Under the pieces are notes generated by a model. That model was not told where the DNA came from. It saw only the letters and a list, made by a program, of their open reading frames with translations, and made no database searches. 60,497 nt of DNA, from positions 1 through 60,497 of the forward strand of contig JAEUMT010000020.1 in the NCBI GenBank assembly GCA_016791365.1, read 5' to 3'. The DNA comes from Hyphomonadaceae bacterium (GTDB taxonomy: Bacteria > Pseudomonadota > Alphaproteobacteria > Caulobacterales > Aquidulcibacteraceae). Shown here piece by piece: positions 25,987-35,463 of the stretch (the stretch's first letter is position 1; each line of letters opens with the position of its first letter). The position numbers and the translations under genes were made by a program.

Positions 25987-26489
25987 GCTTCTCCGAGGGT
26001 TTCAAACAAAGCGGCGGCCGATGAATCTTCCGCCGACATGCCGCCGAGGATCACGTACTGGAACGCGGGGCTGAAACGCTCCGCGGCATCCATTGCGGCG
26101 GCAAGCATAGCCTGCACTTCGCCGATCGATATTTCGTCGCGGCCGATCATCGGCATCGCATGACGGAAGATGATCGTGCCGTCGTCGGACCAGACGTCGA
26201 AATGGCCCAGCCAGAGGTTTTCGTTGATCAGCGACGCGAGCTTCAAAGTTTCGGTGCGGCGCGACACCGGCGCCTGGATTTCGAAGCCCAGCGTGAACAG
26301 CAGCGCCGGGAGTTCGTGGCGATATGAGAAGTAGCCGACGCTCTCGCCCCAGCTGGTCTTGAACGAGAAGTGCACGTCGCCGTCCTCGGCGCGTTCACAT
26401 TGGAAGCGGTCGTCAGAACCGATCACGGACTCCACGGTGTCCATTGGATCGGAAACAGTTTCGGCTTCATCGTCGAGCCAGAGATCCAT
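25983..26489 (-). CDS. YbjN-domain protein
   Basis: 168 residues with the YbjN/type III chaperone-like fold: YFSYRHELPALLFTLGF, ETLKLASLINENLWLGHFDVW and FRHAMPM. Members are thought to act as chaperone-like or stress factors; the exact role is unknown. The ATG at 26489 follows GAGGGGA; the frame extends to 26702 without homology. The ybjN-proC pairing is common in alphaproteobacteria. The 172 bases between this start and ubiK hold no other gene. Confidence 0.8.
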   Translation of the reverse strand: MDLWLDDEAETVSDPMDTVESVIGSDDRFQCERAEDGDVHFSFKTSWGESVGYFSYRHELPALLFTLGFEIQAPVSRRTETLKLASLINENLWLGHFDVWSDDGTIIFRHAMPMIGRDEISIGEVQAMLAAAMDAAERFSPAFQYVILGGMSAEDSSAAALFETLGEA

Positions 26490-26661
26490 CAGCGTCCCCT
26501 CTTCGCGAGCGCTAGGCCGCCCCTCAGCAGCCAGAATTTCGATCTCTTCCACTTGGATGCGCGCCTTAAGCGGACGCGTCGAATCGATCCCCAGTATGAC
26601 TAGGAAGCGCCACGAGGGTTTCGCAGGTCTTAACGTCGCTAACTCTTCACCTCGGGTAATT

Positions 26662-26916
26662 TTATTCCCGATCCCTGAGCAGAGCCTCGAGCGCCGCCAC
26701 ACGTTCCTTCAGCGCATCGGCTTCAGCGCGCGCATCGGCGGCTTGTTGCTTCACAACCTCGAACTCGTCGCGGCTGATCAGGTCCATTTCCGCGACGAAA
26801 CGGTCGGCGTGGGCGCGCATGAAGCTTTTCGCCTCCAGTTGAGCGCCTTGAGCCATGCCCATTGCCCCGGTCATCAAACGGGCCAGATCATCGAACACCG
26901 AGCTTGTCGTTTGCAT
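26662..26916 (-). CDS. ubiK: UbiK/BMFP accessory factor of ubiquinone biosynthesis
   Basis: 84 residues. The N-terminal amphipathic helix (FDDLARLMTGAMGMAQG) and a C-terminal coiled coil of Ala/Glu/Arg heptads match the BMFP (YqiC) family. UbiK binds UbiJ and membranes and supports aerobic ubiquinone synthesis in E. coli. It is divergent from lgt. Confidence 0.8.
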   Translation of the reverse strand: MQTTSSVFDDLARLMTGAMGMAQGAQLEAKSFMRAHADRFVAEMDLISRDEFEVVKQQAADARAEADALKERVAALEALLRDRE

Positions 26917-26994
26917 GTGGACCGATCCTTTCGGCCTACTTATTAAGCGCCGCGGGGCCGGACAATGCGGCTTATCGGCTAAAGGTGGAAGCGG

Positions 26995-28059
26995 ATGATT
27001 TTAGAAGCGATCCAATTCCCCAATATCGACCCGGTCGCCCTTCATCTGGGCACGCTGCCAATTGGCGACGGCATCCGGTTGGACCTGCGCTGGTACGCGC
27101 TCGCCTACATCGTCGGGCTCGTGCTGGGCTGGCGCTGGATGGTGTGGCTGATCCGGCGCGACCGGCTTTGGTCGCCAGGCAAGCCGGCGCTGAGCGTGCC
27201 GCAGGCCGACGACTTTCTGTTCTGGGCGACGCTGGGCGTTATCCTCGGCGGACGGCTTGGATATGTTCTCTTTTACATGCTGCCGACCGCGGTCGAGCGC
27301 GCGAAGATCGCCGCCGATCCGCTGACCATGCTGCGCATCTGGGAAGGCGGCATGAGCTTTCACGGGGGCCTCATCGGCGTTGCGCTCGCGGCGTGGTGGT
27401 TCACGCGCCAGACGCATGTCAACGAAGAGCAATATGCGAAGCTTGCCGCCAAGCACGCGGTCGCGAAGGCGCCGGATGGCCAGGGCGGCAAGTACACGCG
27501 CTTTGGCGATGACAAATGGATTTTGAAGACCGAAGCGGAAGACGCGCGCGTCAAAGCCAAGACCGACAAGGTCGATCTGCTGCGCCTCGGCGATCTCGCC
27601 GCGGCCGCCGCGCCGATCGGGCTGTTCTTTGGACGCATCGCCAACTTCATCAATGGCGAACTCTGGGGCCGCGTGACTGACGTGTCGTGGGGCATGATCT
27701 TCTGTAACGACCGCCTGCTGATGCAGGGCGGCGGCCGTTGCGTCGCGGGCGAAGAACCGCGCCATCCGAGCCAGCTTTACGAGGCGGCGCTTGAGGGCGT
27801 GGCGCTGTTTGCGATCATCAACATCGCAACGCTGAAATTTGACTCGCTGCGCCGCCCAGGCATGAACACCGGCCTGTTCCTGGTGTTCTACGGGCTTTCG
27901 CGCGCCGTGCTTGAAACCGTACGGGAGCCGGACGCGCACATGCCCGAGGCGCTGCGCGGCGTGATCACCATGGGCATGATCCTGTCGATCCCGATGATCC
28001 TTGGCGGCGCATGGCTCATTCAGCGCGCCATGAAGCAACCCAAACTGGCGGCGGCGTGA
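26995..28059 (+). CDS. lgt: Prolipoprotein diacylglyceryl transferase
   Basis: Inner-membrane enzyme that transfers diacylglyceryl from phosphatidylglycerol to the lipobox Cys. The catalytic region SFHGGLIG has H123 (equivalent to E. coli H103). The Lgt signature GRIANFINGELWGR contains R214 (R143 in E. coli), and RHPSQLYEA follows. At 354 residues it is about 60 longer than E. coli Lgt. The excess is a charged segment at about 140-196 between two helices. AGGTGGA precedes the ATG. A GTGA overlap couples it to the next small gene. Confidence 0.93.
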   Translation: MILEAIQFPNIDPVALHLGTLPIGDGIRLDLRWYALAYIVGLVLGWRWMVWLIRRDRLWSPGKPALSVPQADDFLFWATLGVILGGRLGYVLFYMLPTAVERAKIAADPLTMLRIWEGGMSFHGGLIGVALAAWWFTRQTHVNEEQYAKLAAKHAVAKAPDGQGGKYTRFGDDKWILKTEAEDARVKAKTDKVDLLRLGDLAAAAAPIGLFFGRIANFINGELWGRVTDVSWGMIFCNDRLLMQGGGRCVAGEEPRHPSQLYEAALEGVALFAIINIATLKFDSLRRPGMNTGLFLVFYGLSRAVLETVREPDAHMPEALRGVITMGMILSIPMILGGAWLIQRAMKQPKLAAA

Positions 28060-28319
28060 GTTCTGGCGAAGACCGAGCGTGGCAAGCGCTACGCCGCTTG
28101 CGCGATGAAGGCATTCATGTCGTGCGCCAACATGGCTGGGGACGGGGTGAAGCTCCGTCTTCACAGAACACGCACGACAAGGACGCCGAACACACTTCAA
28201 GCGCCGTCGCCTCACCCCACCCCCTAACCCCCTCCTCTCAAGAGGAGGGGGAAATCCCCGCGCATCTTCGCCGCCGCACACGCGCGAACCGCAAGCTCCC
28301 GTCACGGCGTAAATCATGA
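28056..28319 (+). pseudogene. Small gene between lgt and midA-like, probably a truncated DUF559-type protein
   Basis: 87 codons. A GTG overlaps the lgt stop (GTGA) and the TGA overlaps the next start (ATGA), the geometry of a real operon gene. Residues 1-30 (EDRAWQALRRLR, HVVRQH) resemble the N-terminus of DUF559/Vsr-like endonuclease-domain proteins. The rest, including the catalytic part, is missing and replaced by Ser/Pro/Arg-rich sequence containing a palindromic repeat (28212-28254). I infer a degraded gene whose open frame is kept for coupling. It could instead be a functional small protein. Confidence 0.45.
28212..28254. repeat. Palindromic element inside the small post-lgt gene
   Basis: Arms CCCCCTCCTCT (28228-28238) and AGAGGAGGGGG (28241-28251) with a two-base loop, preceded by a CTCACCCCACCCCCTAA tract. 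It belongs to the CTCACCC/CTCTCC family also seen at 1931-2055, 9324-9452 and 50194-50287. It is translated in frame. Confidence 0.8.
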
Positions 28320-29359
28320 GCCTGCGAGAAAAATTGGTAGAACATATACGCGACAACGGCCCACTCACCGTCGCGGAGTTTATGGGCGCGTGCCTTTATG
28401 ATCCGGACGATGGGTATTATGCGACCCGCCCTTCCATCGGCGGCGCGAACGCGGACTTTCTGACCGCGCCGGAAGCCAGCCAGATGTTCGGCGAACTCAT
28501 TGGGCTGTGGTGCGCGCACGAATGGGAGGTGTTGGGCAAGCCGGCGTTCAACTGGATCGAGCTTGGCCCCGGCCGCGGCGTGCTCATGGAAGACGCCATC
28601 CGCGCGACGAAGCGCATCGAAGGCATGCATGAGGCGGCGACGGTCGTGCTTGTCGAAACGAGCGCGCCGCTGCGGGACGAACAAGCCCAACGCGTGCCGG
28701 ACGCCGAATGGGAAGCGCGGATTGAAGAAGTCTCACCAGGACCGTGCATCATCGTCGCGAACGAGTTTTTTGATTGCCTGCCGATCCGGCAATTCTTGTT
28801 GGGCGAAGACGGCTGGCACGAAAAGCTGGTTGGCCTGGACGACAGCGACAACCTGACGTTTGGTTTGAGCGCGGCGATCCCCGCCCCCGATAGCGAGGAT
28901 GAACCGGGAACCGTGCGCGAAATCGCACCGGGACTTGAGAGCATCATCTACGACATCGAGCGCCGCCTGCATGATGCGCCGGGGCGGGTGCTGATCATCG
29001 ACTATGGCTACGCCAAGCCCGAGGGCGCCGACACGCTGCAGGCGTTGAAGCAGCACAGAAAGGTCGATCCGATCGATACGCCAGGCGAAGCTGATTTGAC
29101 GGCGCACGTTGATTTCGCGCGCATCGCGACGCTCGCGGAGGCGGCGAACATCCAAGTGCACGGCCCGATCACGCAAGGCGCGTTCTTGCGATCGCTCGGT
29201 ATCGAGTTCCGCGCCGAGACGCTGACGCGCGCCAACCCAACACACACAGAGCGGCTCAAGCGCGAAGTGAAACGTCTGACGCATCCGGATGAAATGGGGG
29301 CGCTGTTCAAGGTGATCTGCCTGTCGAGCCCGGGCCTGCCGCCGCCGGCCGGATTTTGA
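28316..29359 (+). CDS. SAM-dependent methyltransferase, MidA/NDUFAF7 family
   Basis: 347 residues. The start motif GPLTVAEFMGACLYDPDDGYY and the SAM motif ELGPGRGVLMED are diagnostic. Mitochondrial NDUFAF7 methylates an arginine of the complex I subunit NDUFS2; the bacterial substrate is probably the NuoD equivalent, by inference. The lgt - methyltransferase - pgeF order is widely conserved in alphaproteobacteria. Its stop is followed directly by a REP-B pair. Confidence 0.88.
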   Translation: MSLREKLVEHIRDNGPLTVAEFMGACLYDPDDGYYATRPSIGGANADFLTAPEASQMFGELIGLWCAHEWEVLGKPAFNWIELGPGRGVLMEDAIRATKRIEGMHEAATVVLVETSAPLRDEQAQRVPDAEWEARIEEVSPGPCIIVANEFFDCLPIRQFLLGEDGWHEKLVGLDDSDNLTFGLSAAIPAPDSEDEPGTVREIAPGLESIIYDIERRLHDAPGRVLIIDYGYAKPEGADTLQALKQHRKVDPIDTPGEADLTAHVDFARIATLAEAANIQVHGPITQGAFLRSLGIEFRAETLTRANPTHTERLKREVKRLTHPDEMGALFKVICLSSPGLPPPAGF

Positions 29360-29360
29360 G

Positions 29361-29458
29361 TCTGGACCGCCGGCGCCCTCGCCGGCATTCAGCGCCAAAC
29401 TTGCGCGCGGTGTAGAAGCTTACACAGTGCATGCCGGCGAGGGCGCCGGCGGTCCAGA
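29361..29458. repeat. REP-B inverted pair (BIME-like)
   Basis: Perfect 28-base arms 29361-29388 and 29431-29458 (TCTGGACCGCC..GCCGGCAT) around a 42-base spacer. It starts immediately after the methyltransferase stop codon and ends six bases before pgeF. It has the same arm sequence as the copies flanking the RAYT gene. Confidence 0.92.
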
Positions 29459-29464
29459 ATTGTT

Positions 29465-30247
29465 ATGAACATGCAGCGCGACACCCCCATTCTTCCGCAC
29501 GCCAAAGCGCACGTGCTCGCTGGCGTTAAACACGGCTTCTTCGGTCGCGAAGGCGGCATTTCCACCGGCATCTACGCGACGCTCAACGCCGGCACCGGTT
29601 CGGGCGATGATCCCGCCAATGTCCTGGAGAACCGCGCGCGCATCGCGGCGGCGTTCGAGGTGGACCGCGATCATCTTTGCGGCGTGCACCAGGTGCACTC
29701 GCCGACTGCAGTGTTCATCGACGGACCGTGGCAAGGGGAACGTCCGCGCGCGGACGCGCTGGTCACGAAGACGCAGAAGCTGGCGATCTCGATACTCACG
29801 GCGGACTGCGCGCCCATCTTGTTTGCGGATGTTGAAGCGGGCGTGATCGGCGCGGCGCACGCCGGCTGGCGCGGCGCGCTTGGCGGCGTCATCGAAGCCA
29901 CCGTCGCGCTGATGGTTGAGCATGGCGCGGCGCGTTCACGCATCGCGGCGGCGATTGGGCCATGCATCCATCAGCCGTCATATGAAGTGGGGCCCGAGTT
30001 CGAAGCCGAGTTCCGCGCGGGAGATTCAGAGTTTGGGTCGTTTTTCACGGCGGGCGCGGGTGATCGGTTTCATTTTGATCTGCCCGGCTTTTGTGCGTCG
30101 CGCTTGAAGGCCGCGGGCATCGGCCGCGTTGAGACAATGCCGCTCGATACTTACGCGGAATCCACGCGCCTGCATTCGCATCGCCGCTCAGTGCACGAGA
30201 AAGCGGGCGATTATGGCCGCAATTGCAGCGTCATCATGCTCGCATGA
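29465..30247 (+). CDS. pgeF: Multicopper-oxidase-like laccase domain protein (YfiH/PgeF)
   Basis: 260 residues. The zinc ligands are H78 (HQVHS), C115 (TADCAP) and H132 (HAGWRG), with IGPCI following. In E. coli this family removes the L-Ser misincorporated in peptidoglycan precursors (PgeF), and homologues have adenosine/purine nucleoside phosphorylase activity. The next gene, a VanX-like D-Ala-D-Ala dipeptidase, overlaps by four bases, which supports a peptidoglycan-related role. Confidence 0.9.
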   Translation: MNMQRDTPILPHAKAHVLAGVKHGFFGREGGISTGIYATLNAGTGSGDDPANVLENRARIAAAFEVDRDHLCGVHQVHSPTAVFIDGPWQGERPRADALVTKTQKLAISILTADCAPILFADVEAGVIGAAHAGWRGALGGVIEATVALMVEHGAARSRIAAAIGPCIHQPSYEVGPEFEAEFRAGDSEFGSFFTAGAGDRFHFDLPGFCASRLKAAGIGRVETMPLDTYAESTRLHSHRRSVHEKAGDYGRNCSVIMLA

Positions 30248-31020
30248 GCGTGTTCGGAGCACTTGCAGCGCTGCGCGACAAACCGATTCCGCCGCCACCG
30301 ACGGGCGGCGCGCGGGGATATCGGGAATTGCCGATCGCATTTGGTGGCGCGGCGAACAAAGAACCGCTTGTCGCGCTCAACGAGTACGGCGTACGCGGCG
30401 AGAACTTCTACGCGCAACCGCGCAATCCGCCTTACTATCAAACCATCCCTGGCTCGATCACGACGCTCTGTGCGCGCGAAGGCGCCGCATCGCGCTTGCG
30501 CGATGTGAACACGCGTCTCGCGGAAGCGCAGCTTGAGCTTTTCATCTTCGACGCGTGGCGTCCGCAAGCGGTGCAAGCTTTCTTCCACGATCGCTGGCTT
30601 CCCGCGGAACTTCGCAAACGCAAGCCGCATTTGAGTGACGCCGAACTCGCGGCGGAAGTTACGAACTATTGGGCCGCGCCAAGCAGCGGCGCCGACGCGC
30701 CCTCACCGCATTCCACCGGCGGCGCGGTTGATCTCACCGTGCGCTGGCGTGACGGCGATCCGTTGTGGATGGGTTCATTGTTCGACGACGCCTCCCCGCT
30801 CGCGCACACCGATCGCTTTGAAACGGAGACGGACGAAGAGGCATTTTCGTTCTCCAACGAAGAGGCCCGCGCCAACCGGCGGTTGCTGTATTGGCTGATG
30901 GTGGAGGCTGGTTTCGCTTCCAATCCGTCCGAGTGGTGGCATTTTTCCTTTGGCGACCAGATGTGGGCCAAGCTCAGGGACGAACCTGCAGCTCTCTATG
31001 CCGGTGCGGAAGCGCCCTGA
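30244..31020 (+). CDS. VanX-like D-alanyl-D-alanine dipeptidase (M15D)
   Basis: 258 residues. The zinc-site residues H156 and D163 in SPHSTGGAVD and H233 in EWWHF, with E230 as base, match the M15D family; R106 in DAWRP is the transition-state arginine. There is no signal peptide, so it is cytoplasmic and probably recycles D-Ala-D-Ala; vancomycin resistance is not implied, as vanHA are absent. The start at 30244 overlaps the pgeF stop (ATGA). Confidence 0.88.
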   Translation: MSVFGALAALRDKPIPPPPTGGARGYRELPIAFGGAANKEPLVALNEYGVRGENFYAQPRNPPYYQTIPGSITTLCAREGAASRLRDVNTRLAEAQLELFIFDAWRPQAVQAFFHDRWLPAELRKRKPHLSDAELAAEVTNYWAAPSSGADAPSPHSTGGAVDLTVRWRDGDPLWMGSLFDDASPLAHTDRFETETDEEAFSFSNEEARANRRLLYWLMVEAGFASNPSEWWHFSFGDQMWAKLRDEPAALYAGAEAP

Positions 31021-31151
31021 ATCCGTGTCGCCCCGGCCACGGCGCACGCGTCTGTCATTAAAGTGCAGCAAAAGCTTTCGACTCCCCCGACTCGGCGCGT
31101 AAAGGGAGCCGCATCCAGGAAGCGCCAACTTGGGACGCGGGGGCCGCTGCA

Positions 31152-32087
31152 ATGAAACTTTTGTCCGGCAACTCAAACAACCCGCTCGCGAAGGCGATCG
31201 CCGAGCACCTCGATACGCCGCTGGCGCAGGCGGAATTCAAGCGCTTCAAGGACAACGAGATCTTCGTCGAGATCCAGGAGAACGTGCGCGGCGAGGACGT
31301 TTTCATTCTGCAATCGACCTCGTACCCGGCGAACGACCATTTGATGGAATTGCTGATCGGCATCGATGCGCTGCGCCGCGCCTCGGCGCGCCGCATCACG
31401 GCGGTGATCCCCTATTACGGCTATGGCCGCCAGGACCGCAAAGTCGGTGGCCGCACGCCGATCTCGGCAAAGCTGGTCGCGAACCTCATCACCACGGCCG
31501 GCGCCAATCGCGTGCTGACGCTTGAGCTGCACGCGGGGCAGATCCAGGGCTTCTTCGATATTCCGACGGACAATCTTTTTTCAACGCCGGTGCTCGAGCG
31601 CGACATCCAGGAAAACTGCAAGGACACCACCAAGCTGATGATCGTCTCGCCGGACGTCGGCGGGGTCGTCCGCGCGCGCGCGCTGGCGAACCGTCTGGGC
31701 GCCGACCTCGCGATCGTCGACAAGCGCCGCGAGAAGGCAGGCGTCAGCGAAGTGATGCACATTATCGGCGATGTCTCAGGCCGCGAGTGCATTCTGGTTG
31801 ACGATATCGTCGATAGCGGCGGCACGCTCTGCAATGCGGCGGAAGCGCTGCTGAAAGAAAAGGCGAAGTCGGTTTCGGCCTACATCACGCACGGCGTGCT
31901 TTCGAATGGCGCGGTGAAGCGCGTCGATGACAGCATGCTGAAAGAGCTGGTGGTGACCAACTCGATCGACCCGAACGGGCGCAAGCACAAGAGTTCGAAA
32001 ATCCGCGAAATCTCGGTCGCGCCGCTGATTGGCGACGCGATCTGGCGTATCGCCAACGAACAGAGCGTCTCCAGCCTGTTCGAATAA
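31152..32087 (+). CDS. prs: Ribose-phosphate pyrophosphokinase
   Basis: Makes PRPP from ribose 5-phosphate and ATP. 311 residues with [16 protein letters not shown], the flexible-loop [10 protein letters not shown] and the PRPP-binding signature [13 protein letters not shown] all intact. The 131-base gap upstream holds no gene and probably its promoter; pentapyrimidine or hairpin features are not evident. Confidence 0.95.
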   Translation: MKLLSGNSNNPLAKAIAEHLDTPLAQAEFKRFKDNEIFVEIQENVRGEDVFILQSTSYPANDHLMELLIGIDALRRASARRITAVIPYYGYGRQDRKVGGRTPISAKLVANLITTAGANRVLTLELHAGQIQGFFDIPTDNLFSTPVLERDIQENCKDTTKLMIVSPDVGGVVRARALANRLGADLAIVDKRREKAGVSEVMHIIGDVSGRECILVDDIVDSGGTLCNAAEALLKEKAKSVSAYITHGVLSNGAVKRVDDSMLKELVVTNSIDPNGRKHKSSKIREISVAPLIGDAIWRIANEQSVSSLFE

Positions 32088-32106
32088 CAGGCCGGAGAGC
32101 GCGCGC

Positions 32107-34359
32107 TCAGTTCGTTGTGGGCGATGCGAAATGCTCGGCGCTGACCCGATATTGCACCGCCGGCATCGCAGCGGCCGCTGGCGTCACATTGATTGAGTAG
32201 CTGACATCCGTGCACGCGCCAGGCGTCGCCGGCACGGCGCGGTTGAAGACCATCAGCGCTGAATACTCATAACCATTGGTGTCGAACACGCCGCCGCGAC
32301 CAAGTGGCGTGACCTCGATCTGACCATTGCGACGGCCAAGGCCGACCAGTTCGAGATTTGGGTCGCCCTGCAGAGTGAAGGTCCGCGCGCCTTGCATCCG
32401 CACTTGGACATAGTTTGCGCCGAGTTGTTGGATGTGTCCGCGCGTGCGCCAGACGCCGTTGCGCGTGATTGTCCCGGCAAGCCGAACGTTGCGCGTGAAT
32501 TGCGGCGCGAGATCGTAAGCGCGGGCGAAGTTCTGAACACGCCAGCGTTGGAGCGCGTCGGGGATCGTCGTGCCGACCGCCGACAGCGTTTGCGACATCG
32601 TCTCAATGCCGTCGTAGCGGACGGTATTTTCCCAGAGCCGCACAACAATACTCTGACCATAGCTATCGGCCAGTGATTGCAGGAGCGTCCACTGGGCGTA
32701 GTCGAAGCCGCGTTCGGTTGTGGTCCAGCAGCGTTCGGGCGCCGCGAAATCATCGGCGACGTAGTCTGTCGCGTCCTGATCGCGTCCCACCGTTGCCGTC
32801 TCCATCCATGAGGCGGTTGATTCATAGAGCCAGCGCAGGCCCTCCTGCTGGTCGTAACCGAACTGCACCATGTGATTGAACTCGTGCGTGACGGTGGCGC
32901 GCATGAGACTTTCGGCCGGCGCTTTCTTGCCCATGCCGCGGAAATCGTTCTCGATCACAAGCAGCGCCCGCGCCGCCGCGGTTTCGCGCGCATTCGCGGT
33001 GCTCGGATTGTCGAACATGATCTGAACCGGCTTGGTGTAGCCCATGAAGCCGTTGGCTTCGCCGACATAGGCGCGGTAGCGGCCGTCCGGGTCGCGTACT
33101 GGCGGGGCCCAGCCCATTTGCGTTTGCGCCTGGAGCATGTTCTGCAATGTGTCCGCGACCGCGCGAGCATAGTCCGGCGTCGAGGCGTCACGCCCTTCCA
33201 GCGTGTAAAGCACACGGAAATCCGGCGTTTCGATCACGATTTCCGGGCCGCTGAGTTCAACTTGCGTGTCGGCCAGAGCTTGCAGCCGATCGACGACGGA
33301 GGCGTCGACTGAAAGAAGCGCAAGATGGTAGCTGCCGCTGCTGCTCGATTGCGCGAAGCGGTAGATTTGGAGTGTGTAGGCGCCCGCGGCGGCGGCGGTG
33401 TAAGCGAATGCGGAGTTCAGCGACCCATCACCGCGATCGTCATTGAGCGCGACTGGATAACCGTCCGGCGCGTTGAGACGCAGCACTGTGTCGAGATCGC
33501 CGTTGGTTACATCTGTGACGGCGTAGAGGGTCTGGCCCGCGCGCAGATTGACCTGGATTTCGCGCTGCGGCGTCGCATCACTGAGTTCGCCGTCGTACTC
33601 GGCGATCGGCGCACCTTCGACGGCGGCGAAATTGAATGGCGCCTGCGCGTTTGGATCGACCGCGAGCGAAAGGATGAAATCGCCTGCGCCATTGCCGCCG
33701 TATGTGCTGGCGATGATTGTGTAGCTGCCAGCGCCGGGGGCTTCGAAAATGATCTGCGAATTGAGCGTGCCATCACCGCGATCATCGCTTTGAGCCAAGA
33801 CGGCGTTGTCGGGACCGCGAAGTTCGAGCGTGGTGTCGAGGTTTGCCGCGAGAGCGAATGTCGAGGCGACGAAGATGTCGCCGTCAGCGAGATCGACCGG
33901 GTAGCGATGCTCGGTGCGGCGGGCGTCGAACGTCAGCGTTTCTTCGCGCAACGTGCGCGCCTGATCGGACAGGCCGACATCGAGGCCGTAGGAAATGTTG
34001 AGATCGAACGCGCCGCGCGCATTGTTGTACCCGGAAACGACTGCCGTGTGACGCCCAGCTTCGCGGGCGACGAACACGATGCGCGATTGCAGCATGCCCT
34101 GCGCGATATCGTCGTTCTGCGCGACTTGACGCCCGTTCGGACCATTGAGCGTCAGAACGGTGTCGAGGTTATCGCGCGAAGAAGTCTCGAGCGTTACGAT
34201 CTGCCCTGCTTGCAACTGCAATTGGAAAGAGGCGCGCGGGGCGCGCGAGGTGAGATTGCCGTTCAGGCGCTGATCGGCGGGTGTTTGCGCCGTCGCGCTG
34301 GCTGCAAGAAGAAAAAGGGCGATGAAACTGATTGCCGCGCGCACTGACGATCCCCCCAT
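32107..34359 (-). CDS. Secreted zinc metalloprotease-like protein with pre-peptidase C-terminal repeats
   Basis: 750 residues. The signal peptide is residues 1-24 (ending ATAQ). Three or four PPC-type beta domains follow (repeats of the D-T-V/T-L-x-L-x-G/A-P-[DN]-G pattern and of SDDRGDGTLNS / NDDRGDGSLNS), to about residue 345. The catalytic-type part has HEFNH at about 491-495 (an HExxH zinc motif) and downstream Glu in LYESTASWMET. It is probably exported to the periplasm or medium. The ATG at 34359 is preferred to a TTG three codons upstream. Substrate and processing are unknown. Confidence 0.8.
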   Translation of the reverse strand: MGGSSVRAAISFIALFLLAASATAQTPADQRLNGNLTSRAPRASFQLQLQAGQIVTLETSSRDNLDTVLTLNGPNGRQVAQNDDIAQGMLQSRIVFVAREAGRHTAVVSGYNNARGAFDLNISYGLDVGLSDQARTLREETLTFDARRTEHRYPVDLADGDIFVASTFALAANLDTTLELRGPDNAVLAQSDDRGDGTLNSQIIFEAPGAGSYTIIASTYGGNGAGDFILSLAVDPNAQAPFNFAAVEGAPIAEYDGELSDATPQREIQVNLRAGQTLYAVTDVTNGDLDTVLRLNAPDGYPVALNDDRGDGSLNSAFAYTAAAAGAYTLQIYRFAQSSSSGSYHLALLSVDASVVDRLQALADTQVELSGPEIVIETPDFRVLYTLEGRDASTPDYARAVADTLQNMLQAQTQMGWAPPVRDPDGRYRAYVGEANGFMGYTKPVQIMFDNPSTANARETAAARALLVIENDFRGMGKKAPAESLMRATVTHEFNHMVQFGYDQQEGLRWLYESTASWMETATVGRDQDATDYVADDFAAPERCWTTTERGFDYAQWTLLQSLADSYGQSIVVRLWENTVRYDGIETMSQTLSAVGTTIPDALQRWRVQNFARAYDLAPQFTRNVRLAGTITRNGVWRTRGHIQQLGANYVQVRMQGARTFTLQGDPNLELVGLGRRNGQIEVTPLGRGGVFDTNGYEYSALMVFNRAVPATPGACTDVSYSINVTPAAAAMPAVQYRVSAEHFASPTTN

Positions 34360-34488
34360 GACCGGCAAAGCGCCGGCGTTTGTCCCGCTATCGCTATAGA
34401 CATACTTCGCCGGCGCGAGAAACGGCTAGCCGGTCGCGCAGCGATTTCGCAGGATGACGCCCCGGCGGCGAGCGGCTAAAGGGCGATA

Positions 34489-35403
34489 ATGCGAGGCTTG
34501 AAGATTTCCGCCGCTGTGTTGGCGCTGGCGCTCTCCGCGTGCGCGATCGGCACGTCCGAGGACGATAACGAGCGCTTCCCGACATCTGGCTCTTATCCGC
34601 CAGGCACGATGGAGCGGATCGACTTTACGGCGGGCGTTCCGGAAGGTTGGCGCATTTCGGCGCTGCGTACGCCCGCGCGCGAGGCGGCGACATGGAAAGT
34701 CGTCATCATCACCGGCACGCCATCGTGGAGCGAGTATTGGGCGCCGACGATTGCGGACCTGCCGCGGACACGGGAGATGATTGTCGCGGACCGGCCGGGA
34801 TTTCGGACCTCCGAACCGCGCGATGCGGTGCGCGATCTCGCCAAGCAAGCGGACGCGCTGGCGCCAATGCTGGAGGCGCGCGCGGGCGAACGCGTGTTGT
34901 TGGTGGGGCAAAGCTTCGGCGCGCCGGTCGCGACGTTGATGGCGCAGCGTTATCCTGAGCGGGTCGACGCCATGGTGCTGGTCTCGGCGTATTTCGGCGA
35001 CCGGGGCGCGACGGCGCGGCGGCTGATGGGCGCGGGGCGGCTCTTTCACCCGATGCTGCCGCGTGACTTTCGAAACTCCATCACCGAGATGCGTGCGCAG
35101 ACCGATCAGCTCCCGGCTGTGTGGGCGGCGCTCCGGCGCCTCCGGCAACCGATCGTCTTCATCCACGGCGACGCCGACACGTTCGTCCCCCTGGCGGCCG
35201 ATCAACGGATCGCGGCGGAGTACGGCCACACCCTTATAAGCGTCCCGGGCGGGGACCATTTCTTGAACGCCTGCTGCGTCCCAGCCCTACTGGACGCGTT
35301 CGAGCACGCCATCTCGGAGGCGGAAGGCCGGGAATCGGCTCAACCGCCGGAGACCCAGCCGGACGACCCTGACCCGGAAGGCGGCCCAATTCTGCGCCGA
35401 TAA
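34489..35403 (+). CDS. Lipoprotein alpha/beta hydrolase
   Basis: 304 residues. The lipobox LSAC puts lipidated Cys at residue 18, followed by Ala, so outer-membrane sorting is plausible. The nucleophile is Ser in GQSFGA, the acid Asp in HGDADTF, and the base His in GGDHFL. The Pro/Asp/Glu-rich C-terminal tail is disordered. It could be an esterase or a lipase-like enzyme acting at the envelope; the substrate is unknown. Confidence 0.82.
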   Translation: MRGLKISAAVLALALSACAIGTSEDDNERFPTSGSYPPGTMERIDFTAGVPEGWRISALRTPAREAATWKVVIITGTPSWSEYWAPTIADLPRTREMIVADRPGFRTSEPRDAVRDLAKQADALAPMLEARAGERVLLVGQSFGAPVATLMAQRYPERVDAMVLVSAYFGDRGATARRLMGAGRLFHPMLPRDFRNSITEMRAQTDQLPAVWAALRRLRQPIVFIHGDADTFVPLAADQRIAAEYGHTLISVPGGDHFLNACCVPALLDAFEHAISEAEGRESAQPPETQPDDPDPEGGPILRR

Positions 35404-35463
35404 CCCTGGTTTGGAGGCGCCAAGCCCCCCGCGTCAGCACGCCAGCAGCCCGCCGGCGCCGCC

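Noticed and set aside
33325-34347. A 340-codon plus-strand frame opposite the metalloprotease
   Set aside because: No start signal and no recognisable motif; the minus strand has a signal peptide and repeats.
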